Assembly (NCBI GenBank): GCA_032378655.1 | Contig: JAVYJS010000024.1 | Location: forward strand, 1-6,485 | DNA length: 6,485 bases | DNA from: Arsenophonus melophagi | GTDB lineage: Bacteria; Pseudomonadota; Gammaproteobacteria; Enterobacterales; Enterobacteriaceae | Reading direction: 5' to 3' | Shown: piece after piece, positions 1 through 6,224 of the stretch | How the letters are laid out: every line of letters starts with the position of its first letter | How positions within the stretch are numbered: position 1 is the stretch's first letter | The notes under the pieces: model-generated | What the model was told of the DNA's origin: nothing | What the model saw: only the letters and a program-made list of their open reading frames with translations | Database searches by the model: none | Translations under genes and position numbers: made by a program

Positions 1-1775
1 GCTTTGGAAAAGCAATAATAAAGAAATGTAAAATTAAATGATTATGGATCTACAAAACACAAGAGAATACCAGCATCATCATAAAAGATGCACTTTTCTA
101 ACAACATCTATTGTAGGTAAATAATGTTAAAAATATTATTACAGTTAATTATACACCTCATATTTGAAACTGGATAAAAATATTTTTAGTAGCTCTGTCG
201 TTAAAGAATTCATTAATTAACAGATAATGAACAAGGCATGATTGATTTTTTATCAAAAATCTTAATTTCTTATTTAGTTTAATAAAAATTATTCCAGACA
301 CACTGTGCTTTAAAAGCATTAACTAACCCTTTAATATTCACTCCACCTGAATAGGGGTTGAGGGTAAAATATAACGACATTATGTCCGTTTTAGGTATAT
401 ACAGATGGCTATCCATCCATATCATTATATGGCAATAAATAATAAACATACTAATGAAAAGATATTTTGAATAATAAAATTGCGTGATTGATTAGAAAAT
501 ATATCTCTCTTTACTTAAAGAGACATTAAAGAATAGTAATTTTACTGTTTTATCAAAAAATGAAGCTGTCACCATCATCCAAGGATGGTATATCGCTAAC
601 TGCTTATGCATAGCACTTGTAGTTGCTTGTAGATAAGCTAAACTGTGATCATATCAAAGACATGTTGCATAGTCATGTAAGTTAAGATTGAAGTGGTATT
701 CAAACAACTTACAGTAAACAATCATATTTATAGCTATGAAATTTATTCAACACTATAATTATTCAGTTATACTGTGAAGTTTTTAGTAGCCGCATTGATC
801 ATGCTTTAGTGATAAAATAAGTATTTTATATTGAAAAATATCAGCTTTATCAGACTGGCTTCTGTCATGCGCTTGGAGTTTGCAGTACATGCGATAAGTT
901 ATAGTTGCTTTGTTATTGCCTTTCACTACAGGCTCAATGAAGATTTTTATGTAAGCCATAGCTTTCCATACGATTAGCTTAATAGTGCTTCACTCTTAAG
1001 AAGAGTGAATGTTATATATTTTTTTTAAAAAAAGTAATTGTATGCTAATTTCCATCACTTATCTTTAATAGGTAAAGATATTAAAGGTACAGTGGTATGG
1101 GAGACCTTGTATATTCAGAGTTTTCTTTCTCTTATAAGAAAGAGAAAGTTATGCTTCGCCTGGTGTTCCAAAATTATCGACGCAGATGATGTAGAAAAAT
1201 TATCTCTTCAATTTCATGAAGAGGAGATCCTTGTTATAATCCTTTCCATTAAAGGACAGGATTGAGCTTACTAATTAGCTGTTATATTAACAATATTTCA
1301 TCAGTCACTTGTAGACATAGTAATAGTCCAAAAGAAATGGAATCATTGTAGCAATTACTGTTATTTTATTTTCTAAATCGTTAGTTCAAAAAATATGAAG
1401 TGAATGTCTTATGACATTCACTTCATATTTTTAATAAAAACTTATGCAATTCAATGAGAACAACATTCCCTCATGTAACTTTCAATGTTACATGAACTTT
1501 TCAACTGTTTTGCTATTTGTGTTGATGCTAGTGTGTCATAAACAGCATGTATTGATGTATCTTTTGAGTACATGTTTTTAAAAAGTACGCAATTGGTATC
1601 ATATTGACATAAACCAATCAAATGTTTTAAATCACTGTAAAATACAGCATAAAATTCTGTCAATGTTTAAGGGATATACGGAATCTATAGGAACTACGAT
1701 TCTTATCTTCAAGAAGATTCTTGCAATTCATTTTTAATTGATAAATTAATGATGAGATCTCTATTAAGTCTCTTA
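1..1775 (-). pseudogene. mutS: mutS pseudogene, 5' two-thirds (mismatch repair ATPase), runs off left edge
   Basis: MutS recognises mismatched bases and starts methyl-directed repair. No long frame survives, but blocks in the right order match E. coli MutS (853 aa). Around 1747..1718, NLSIK followed by E and IFL matches the N-terminal YLRLK and EILLF. At 1663..1625, EFYAVFYSDLK matches DFYELFYDDAK. At 1549..1535, HAV then LA matches HAV..LA. At 1467..1453, NVVLI matches KVVRI. At 1171..1127, LE, AK and NFLFLIRE match FE, AK and NLQFGTRD. Around 880 a faint AATRRN-like block follows. At 244..221, QSCLVHYL matches QSHLxPIHYV, then RQS (200..192), YFYP (182..171) and KYE (165..157) match RRQT, YIIP and KEYE. 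Spacing follows the protein to about residue 570, apart from roughly 35 extra bases near 1665..1700. The Glu of the mismatch-binding Phe-Xaa-Glu motif is Ala. The Walker ATPase lies beyond the window edge. Frames change repeatedly, so it is dead. Confidence 0.8.
1389..1432. repeat. Perfect inverted repeat, 20-bp stem with 4-nt TTAT loop
   Basis: Arms 1389..1408 and 1413..1432 are perfectly complementary, with an A-run on the outer left and a T-run on the outer right, so it looks like a bidirectional intrinsic terminator. It lies inside the mutS remnant, just past the NVVLI block, with no live gene beside it. A terminator role would therefore have to be accidental. Other readings are a hairpin perfected by replication template switching, or the footprint of a small mobile palindrome. 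Confidence 0.85.
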
Positions 1776-1780
1776 ATAGA
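1760..1780. repeat. Inverted repeat, 9-bp arms, 3-nt loop
   Basis: Arms TCTATTAAG (1760..1768) and CTTAATAGA (1772..1780) flank the loop TCT. It sits at the presumed 5' end of the mutS remnant, between mutS and srlD. There is no T-run, so a terminator is unlikely. Confidence 0.7.
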
Positions 1781-1829
1781 CGTAGTATGAAGTGTAATGA
1801 ACAACAGTAAACCTTTTTATAAAAAGCAG

Positions 1830-2515
1830 AAAATTTAGAAGAAAACAGAACAGTATATTAATGAATTGATCGCTTGTATCTGTAGCATGTGCTAGTACTA
1901 TTAAACTAATGCAGCATAATAAAAGTATGCTATAAGGTAGCGCGATTGCTTCTATTACTCTAGAAAATTTTCGGTAGATTGAACATATTTTAATTATCCA
2001 AAATTATCTAAAAACTATTTTCTTGAAAACTGCTTGAAACAATTTAAAAATTCATATGTGCTCGTTTTTAAAGGAGTAATTTTCAATTTATAGTATTCAA
2101 ATTGCTCATATGTTATGAATCATAAGTATATTATGGAAGATCATGACTCTTTTTAGATGCATTAGCTACATTACAAACATTGCTCAATCACTATAATGCC
2201 TGATTACTATTGAACAATATGCGGCATGAACATAATTCTGTGGCGACAGCAGAGATTAATATGAGTAATCTTATATAAGAAATAATAATAATTATAAATT
2301 AAACCTCACAGAGGTCCATTCTGAGATCTGAATGCGCAATAAACCATTGATCTTTTTTATTAAAATGAACTGAAAGTTTCCTATTTTGTAATAGCGATTA
2401 ATCATATCAACACAAGCGAAATGACAATCAAGCTGCAAGTGCATACATAGCTGCTCTACGGAGCATAAAGAAACATAAAAGTCGTTATTTCCATCGATAA
2501 TCAACTCAATCTATT
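1830..2515 (-). pseudogene. srlD: srlD pseudogene (sorbitol-6-phosphate 2-dehydrogenase)
   Basis: SrlD is the NAD-dependent short-chain dehydrogenase that oxidises sorbitol 6-phosphate to fructose 6-phosphate. The N-terminal part is still open for 70 codons (2504..2292, TTG start by frame only). In it, QLCMHLQLDCHF followed by ACVDM matches FLCHGLAAEGYR..AVVDI, the first Rossmann beta-alpha-beta unit, at the right distance from the N-terminus. The glycine-rich GGGQTLG loop in front of it is not preserved. At the other end, 1871..1851 reads DQFINIL against the C-terminal GQSINVT. Just before it (about 1938..1920) is an LFYA-like stretch carrying a 2-nt insertion. The centre has decayed beyond recognition. 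Total span is about 0.69 kb against about 0.78 kb for the intact gene. Stops, frameshifts and loss of the NAD-binding loop make it non-functional. The 70-codon frame is a survivor by chance, not a new small gene. Confidence 0.72.
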
Positions 2516-2699
2516 TACAACGTTGTATCTAGACAGATAAGTAGACATGTATTATCACATTAAGATGTTCAATAAACATCGAACAAGATGAATTTTTATG
2601 TTTTTCCTGATAAGAAATTCTTGATAAATACACTGCTTTGGCAATCTAATAAAAGATTCAGTTTTTTGTGTAAAAAAGAAAAATTGCCTCTTTATATTA
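2516..2699 (-). other. Gene-free stretch where srlB would lie; too decayed to assign
   Basis: Synteny predicts srlB (the glucitol-specific EIIA component) between srlE and srlD. The only hint is a frame near 2575..2550 reading IEHLNVI, which could echo REL.HVT of SrlB. I do not consider that enough for a gene call. A weak stem pairs 2640..2645 with 2683..2688 and encloses a T6/A6 hairpin at 2662..2677. Nothing else is visible, and the space is far shorter than the roughly 370 bp of an intact srlB plus the end of srlE. Confidence 0.3.
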
Positions 2700-2915
2700 G
2701 ATAATAAAAATTTTAGCTGCTTATTAATACAGATTACTGTATCTCTGTATTATCTTGCTATACTTGTTCTGATTGTTACGTTTCGTGTATCTTAGCCTTA
2801 TACTTTATCAAATTAGGCTACCGCTTATTTGTTAAACATTTTAAGCTACTTTTGCTATTCCTATGTTTTGCATGTTATAGTGTTTGTATTCGTATAATTT
2901 TACGTGCGTTCGATA
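2700..2915 (-). pseudogene. srlE: Possible srlE remnant (glucitol PTS EIIBC), heavily deleted
   Basis: SrlE carries the EIIB and N-terminal membrane part of the glucitol phosphotransferase permease. The assignment rests on position, directly behind srlA, and on three short blocks. Near 2909..2891 the minus strand reads THVKLYE, like the N-terminal THIRIEK. At 2823..2808, GCGGTA then CTA then TTG matches the codons of CGGTLRC, which contains the phosphorylated EIIB cysteine; that Cys codon is now a stop. Near 2780..2766 a shared ACAATCA sits where PTINIHS would be encoded. Only about 0.2 kb of an approximately 0.96 kb gene is left, and the membrane domain is missing. The blocks are short enough that chance cannot be excluded. 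Confidence 0.42.
2725..2752. repeat. Inverted repeat, 9-bp arms, 10-nt loop
   Basis: Arms TAATACAGA (2725..2733) and TCTGTATTA (2744..2752). The half-site CTGTATTA recurs in the repeat at 3070..3094. Neither repeat has the CTGT-N8-ACAG spacing of a LexA site. Confidence 0.6.
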
Positions 2916-2939
2916 TATCTTACTAACTCTCTTCTTGAT

Positions 2940-3335
2940 TAAGAGCATAACAAAATTTAGTGTGCTCAACTAGCACTAAAATACCTAAAGACTATAGATT
3001 AACCAATACACTTAAATAATGTTCATGAATATCAAGATCAAATACGATCTCTAGACAAACAAGACCATCCTGTATTAACGATGCATTAATACAGTGAGAT
3101 CTTTTAAGCGCAAAGGATTATAATAATTTCTTGCTATTCATTAAGAATTTCTATCAATTTTTAGTTATAAAAATAAAGAGATTACTGGAATTTATGTTAT
3201 CTAGAAATATTCATTATCTAAAATATTTTTAATTAAAAAAACAAAAACCCTATTTAGTACTAGAATACTGATTCTATAGCGTTAAAGAAAATCCTAGCAA
3301 AGGAATTTTGCTGCATGATTAATAGTCATAATGTA
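2940..3335 (-). pseudogene. srlA: srlA pseudogene (glucitol/sorbitol PTS EIIC)
   Basis: SrlA is the membrane EIIC component of the sorbitol phosphotransferase system. From 3329 the minus strand reads TINHAAKFL after a Met codon, matching the SrlA N-terminus TITHGAEWF. In one continuous frame, E-S-V-F (3274..3263) is followed by I-G-F-L and by I-M-N at 3217..3209. That reproduces EVF, VTGIL and VIMN of SrlA with one codon missing; ancestral Leu, Val and Gly codons are now stops. Further on, HCIN (3096..3085), then I, D-G, L and L-E-I, match HSMN, INPG, EL and LGI. YLSVLVNL (3018..2995) matches YLLVGLVTNF. About 0.4 kb remains of about 0.56 kb. Its start diverges from mltB exactly as in E. coli, which strongly supports the call. 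Confidence 0.78.
3070..3094. repeat. Inverted repeat, 9-bp arms, 7-nt loop
   Basis: Arms CTGTATTAA (3070..3078) and TTAATACAG (3086..3094) with loop CGATGCA. It lies across the HCIN block of the srlA remnant, so it arose within former coding sequence. Confidence 0.7.
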
Positions 3336-3523
3336 ATTTCATTATTTATTACTTAGAGGTATAAAAGTGTTATTGCATCTCAATGTTTTGGAGTTTTCTA
3401 AAAAAATACTATGGTATTTATTATCTTTGTTCACATCCGAGCTATTCTATTTTAGCCAATTTAAAATCACATTGTTTTACAAGTAATATTATGTTGATTA
3501 ACACTATAATAGTAAATTCACAT
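3336..3523. other. Divergent srlA/mltB intergenic region, no regulatory site recognised
   Basis: This gap separates the 5' ends of the minus-strand srlA remnant and the plus-strand mltB remnant. In E. coli the equivalent region carries the srl operon control sites and the mltB promoter. I find no convincing CRP site, -35/-10 pair or ribosome binding site here. A plus-strand open frame begins at 3383 and runs into the mltB signal-peptide remnant in the same frame, but its first half resembles nothing I know. Confidence 0.45.
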
Positions 3524-4104
3524 ATAACGATTACTTTGCTCCATCTCAAGACACTGTTATTGGCTATAATGTTTAATAAATAGATTTAGAGTAGTAGGCA
3601 TGCTGCTAGAATTAGCTCCTTTCTTCTATGATGTTACGGCTATTGATACTGCTGATCTATCGCCTAAAAATATCAAGATGTTTAGTAGGATAATAACTTT
3701 CAATCAAGCAATCAAAGTAAATAGCATTATTTAATGGTTTTATTATAGTAATTATTTTATTTGATGGATATGTTTGTAAGTTTTTAGTCCTCTCTATTGC
3801 TTTCTTTTGTAAGCAGTATACATTTCTGAAATCAAGCAAACAGCAGTGATTAACTGTCTTTCTTTTCACTTAGCGTTAGGAAAGGTGAATAAAATGAGAT
3901 TTTGTAAGTTAATTTTTTAATTGTATTTGTTTATTAAACCTTTTAGAGATAATTACAAAGGATAAGTTACTATAAATGATAGTAGTCTTGTTTAAATAGT
4001 AGCAGTACTAATACGTTTGATTAGTGCGCTAAGTACTCAAAGCTCTTTTATATCATTAATAATGGACTTAATTTTTTACTAAAAAAATATTTCTTAATGA
4101 GAAA

Positions 4105-4124
4105 GTGGTGATTGCAATTACCAC
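4105..4124. repeat. 20-bp near-perfect palindrome in mltB remnant
   Basis: The 20 bases are self-complementary except for one G/T pair, GTGGT-G at the left and T-ACCAC at the right around ATTGCAAT. As RNA it would form an eight-pair hairpin with a G-U wobble and a four-base loop. It has operator-like symmetry but lies inside former mltB coding sequence. Confidence 0.6.
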
Positions 4125-4210
4125 GATACTGAATTAAGGATATATGTTATTACATTTAATCCATGTTATTCGTTGTGTATTAGTAAGCATAGTTTTTGTT
4201 GAAAAATTTT

Positions 4211-4232
4211 TATTGTTGTAAATGCAACAATA
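4211..4232. repeat. Inverted repeat, 8-bp arms, 6-nt loop
   Basis: Arms TATTGTTG (4211..4218) and CAACAATA (4225..4232) lie in the mltB remnant. There is no following T-run. Confidence 0.55.
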
Positions 4233-4267
4233 TCTTTATATCTACATCTTTTCCATTGTATAACAAT

Positions 4268-4343
4268 ATACAGAATATAGTTTATTTTTCCAATTGATAC
4301 TCTTCATACAGAGTATGGTTTATTTTTCCAATTGATACTCTTC
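4268..4343. repeat. 38-bp tandem duplication, two copies
   Basis: Copy one is 4268..4305 and copy two 4306..4343, directly abutting. They differ at only two positions (4275 versus 4313 and 4279 versus 4317, both A versus G). The last 26 bases of each copy are identical. It lies in the C-terminal third of the mltB remnant and adds 38 bases, so it breaks the frame. Its near-identity suggests it is younger than the surrounding decay. Confidence 0.92.
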
Positions 4344-4536
4344 TATAAAAAAATATAATTAAACTATTAGTATAGAGAACGCTTTTTCTAATTATCATTT
4401 AAGCGAAATATTACGATTACAGTATAGATTTTATGATTATTTTAGGAATTGTTTTTGTTATAAACTTTGCTATAATAATCAACCTTTGTAAAGTTAATAT
4501 CTGTATTGCAGGATGCAGACAAGAAAAAACACTAAC

Positions 4537-4554
4537 ATGACTTGTAAGTCATGA
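4537..4554. repeat. Inverted repeat, 8-bp arms, 2-nt spacer, at the pncC start
   Basis: CATGACTT, then GT, then AAGTCATG. The second arm ends over the proposed pncC start codon (ATG 4551..4553). With only two spacer bases it would be a poor RNA hairpin, so it is more likely a mutational product or an old protein-binding site. Confidence 0.6.
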
Positions 4555-5030
4555 CATTCAGGATTAAATAATAGCCTGACAATAGCTAAAAGAGACATGG
4601 TTATCAAGAACAACTTGCATTGAGTAATGTCGATCTGAGTACCCTGCTAAAGTCATTACTAATATTCAGGTAATTTAGATTACTTTATTTATTAAGTTTT
4701 TATTACTTATTGGTACGAAGTAAAGGATGACAATTTAGGTATAAATAAATGCCGTTATCTGATAACGTTGTGAGTAAATCAGTTCTTATATATGTTAGAC
4801 ATACCATTAAAACGAAATAATATTGATTTTGTTTTTAGTAAGTAATATTAAAATACTGATAACGGGAATAAAGTAAAGTTGATTCATACATAGTATGATT
4901 TTTGTCTTGCTTTTATTAGCTCTCCTTTTCTATCCAAAGAGAGAAAAGCCTATTGCATCTTTTGAACACCGATCGTACTCAGATGTGACATCCAGCAATG
5001 GTATTATATTCAGTTTATTGCTTAGTGGAG
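4551..5030 (+). pseudogene. pncC: pncC (ygaD) pseudogene, NMN amidohydrolase, immediately upstream of recA
   Basis: PncC (the CinA C-terminal domain family) deamidates nicotinamide mononucleotide in pyridine nucleotide recycling. From ATG 4551 the codons give M-T, then S-G-L in a shifted frame, like MTDSEL. At 4610..4666, TT..E-stop-C followed by AKVITNI matches TTAESC..WVAKVITDI; the stop TAA (4625..4627) replaces the Ser codon. After a one-base deletion, 4669..4743 reads G, then Y-F, then VFITYWYEVK and LGI, matching AGSSAWF, GFVTYSNEAK and LGV. Weaker blocks are V-stop-F at 4893..4901 for VWF, F-stop near 4960 for FSGDRDAV, and Y-I-Q at 5005..5013 for YALQ. Length is about 0.48 kb against about 0.50 kb intact, so the remnant reaches almost to recA. 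The first blocks are strong and the last three only suggestive. Confidence 0.8.
5005..5030 (+). promoter_or_regulatory. recA ribosome binding site and weak -10-like element
   Basis: GGAG at 5027..5030 lies eight bases before ATG 5039 and fixes the recA start; the ATG at 5035 is out of frame and stops after four codons. TATATT at 5005..5010 could serve as a -10. The only -35-like word, GTGACA at 4985..4990, is 14 bases away, which is too close for a good sigma-70 promoter. No LexA site (CTGT-N8-ACAG) is present between 4551 and 5038. Confidence 0.6.
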
Positions 5031-5038
5031 TTAAATGA

Positions 5039-6115
5039 ATGGCTATTGATGAAAACAAACAGAAAGCACTTGCTGCAGCATTAGGTCAAATTGAAAAACA
5101 ATTTGGTAAAGGATCTATTATGCGCTTAGGTGAAGATCGTTCTATGGATGTAGAAACGATTTCTACCGGTTCATTATCACTTGATATCGCATTAGGTGCT
5201 GGAGGCTTGCCATTAGGCCGTATTGTTGAAATTTATGGTCCAGAATCTTCCGGTAAAACTACATTAACATTACAAGTTATTGCTTCAGCGCAAGGTGAAG
5301 GTAAAACTTGTGCTTTTATTGATGCAGAACATGCGTTAGATCCTATCTATGCAAAAAACCTCGGTGTTGATGTTGATAATTTACTTTGTTCTCAACCAGA
5401 TACAGGAGAACAAGCACTGGAAATTTGTGATACTTTAACACGCTCTGGAGCAATCGATGTTATTGTTATTGATTCTGTAGCAGCTTTAGCACCAAAAGCT
5501 GAAATTGAAGGTGAAATTGGTGATTCACATATTGGATTAGCCGCTCGCATGATGAGCCAAGCGATGCGTAAATTAACTAGAAACTTAAAAACCTCCAATA
5601 CACTATTAATTTTTATTAATCAGATTCGGATGAAAATTGGTGTTATGTTTGGTAACCCTGAAACAACAACAGGTGGAAATGCATTAAAATTTTATGCCTC
5701 AGTACGTCTTGATATCCGCCGTATTGGATCTGTTAAAAATGGTGAGGAGATCATTGGAAGCGAAACACGCGTTAAAGTAGTAAAAAATAAGGTTGCAGTT
5801 CCTTTTAAACAAGCAGAGTTTCAAATCCTGTACGGAGCAGGGATTAATAGCTATAGTGAAATTATTGATCTTGGAGTGAAATATAAATTACTTGAAAAAG
5901 CTGGTGCTTGGTATAGCTACAATGGTAGTAAGATAGGTCAAGGTAAAGCAAATGTAGAAGTATATTTGAAAGAACATCCTTACATATACACTGAATTAGA
6001 TAAAAAATTGCGAGCTATGTTACTTAACAACACTACTCAATATAGTAGCGTAACTTCTAATTGTGTAGAAGAAGCAGTAAAAAAAGATTGTATTGCCAAT
6101 AGAATATTGGCTTAA
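5039..6115 (+). CDS. recA: RecA recombinase, intact, with altered C-terminal tail
   Basis: RecA forms ATP-dependent filaments on single-stranded DNA, drives homologous pairing and strand exchange, and in free-living relatives triggers LexA self-cleavage. The product has 358 residues (E. coli 353) and is colinear with E. coli RecA without gaps to about residue 330. Visible elements are the Walker A GPESSGKT (67..74), catalytic Glu in FIDAEHA (E97), Tyr in DPIY (Y104), Walker B VIVIDS (141..146), loop L1 near EGEIGDSHIG (157..166) and loop L2 around NQIRMKIGVMFGNPETTTGG (194..213), with Gln195 intact. Unusual changes against remembered E. coli are G181R and E267A. The tail (331..358) has three acidic and three basic residues, where E. 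coli has a strongly acidic tail. Two TAA stops follow in tandem (6113..6118). An intact frame amid decay indicates purifying selection. A divergent but functional RecA is the only sensible reading. Confidence 0.99.
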   Translation: MAIDENKQKALAAALGQIEKQFGKGSIMRLGEDRSMDVETISTGSLSLDIALGAGGLPLGRIVEIYGPESSGKTTLTLQVIASAQGEGKTCAFIDAEHALDPIYAKNLGVDVDNLLCSQPDTGEQALEICDTLTRSGAIDVIVIDSVAALAPKAEIEGEIGDSHIGLAARMMSQAMRKLTRNLKTSNTLLIFINQIRMKIGVMFGNPETTTGGNALKFYASVRLDIRRIGSVKNGEEIIGSETRVKVVKNKVAVPFKQAEFQILYGAGINSYSEIIDLGVKYKLLEKAGAWYSYNGSKIGQGKANVEVYLKEHPYIYTELDKKLRAMLLNNTTQYSSVTSNCVEEAVKKDCIANRILA

Positions 6116-6158
6116 TAAACAAAATTTATAAAATCTTTGAACGATATCTAATGTATAT

Positions 6159-6184
6159 ATAGTTTTTGAACTATTATTTATTTT
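6159..6184 (+). terminator. Weak possible recA terminator
   Basis: A six-pair stem, ATAGTT (6159..6164) with AACTAT (6169..6174), has loop TTTG and is followed by a T-rich run (6175..6184). It is 44 bases past the recA stop. The stem has one G-C pair and is thermodynamically poor, so function is uncertain. Confidence 0.35.
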
Positions 6185-6224
6185 AAAAAATATTGTTTAT
6201 ATAAAATACTTGATATAGTTTACT

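Larger units (their letters stand above)
3524..4478 (+). pseudogene. mltB: mltB pseudogene (membrane-bound lytic murein transglycosylase B)
   Basis: MltB is an outer-membrane lipoprotein that cleaves peptidoglycan glycan strands. At 3536..3565 the sequence reads LLHLKTLLLA followed by I-M, matching a lipoprotein signal LLxLxxLLLA-G-C with the lipobox Gly-Cys lost. At 3597, GMLLELAP matches GGFLLEP. Near 3765, D..V.K resembles IDKMVSK. At 4014..4049, RLISALSTQSSF matches RILDALATLSF. At 4085..4108, KYFLMRKW matches KFLLMAR, followed at once by a stop. At 4155..4169, FNPCY matches FMPSSY of the active-site domain. At 4412..4453, Y-D-Y-S then FM then LGIV matches YNHS, YAM and LGQAV near the C-terminus. 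The blocks are collinear over about 0.95 kb of an expected 1.08 kb. Stops, frameshifts and a 38-bp duplication show it is dead. It is followed about 75 bp later by pncC, as in E. coli. Confidence 0.76.

Noticed and set aside
783..959. 58-codon minus-strand open frame starting MAYIKIF with a GGA before the ATG
   Set aside because: It is out of frame with the mutS blocks in the same interval, resembles no family I know, and frames of this length are expected by chance in DNA of this composition.
989..1026. Intrinsic terminator (9-bp stem with an 8-T run)
   Set aside because: The T-run begins ten bases after the stem and the site is inside mutS coding remnants with no upstream plus-strand gene. 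It is counted only among the inverted repeats.
1038..1265. 75-codon plus-strand open frame with TTG start
   Set aside because: It has no ribosome binding site and is antisense to the mutS remnant, whose FE..AK..LNLQFGTRD block lies at 1171..1127 on the other strand.
1451..1663. 70-codon minus-strand open frame as an independent small gene
   Set aside because: EFYAVFYSDLK and HAV..LA identify it as part of the MutS mismatch-binding domain; it is included in the mutS pseudogene.
2725..3094. LexA-type operators, suggested by CTGTATTA half-sites at 2725..2752 and 3070..3094
   Set aside because: The half-site spacing is not the required CTGT-N8-ACAG, and the second site overlaps former srlA codons.
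3657..3869. 70-codon minus-strand open frame with GTG start
   Set aside because: It is antisense to the mltB remnant, with no recognisable family and no ribosome binding site.
3878..3920. Strong ribosome-binding-like AGGAAAGGTG before ATG 3894
   Set aside because: The frame stops after eight codons and lies inside the mltB remnant between recognisable blocks, so it is not a gene start.
4879..4899. Recombined or truncated copy of the enterobacterial recA promoter (TTGATT, CATACATAG, TATGAT)
   Set aside because: The words resemble the E. coli recA -35, half a LexA box and -10, but the spacer is only nine bases and the site is 140 bases from recA. The same bases fit the V-W-F codons of pncC at the expected collinear position.
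5392..5598. 68-codon minus-strand open frame
   Set aside because: It is the antisense shadow of conserved RecA codons.
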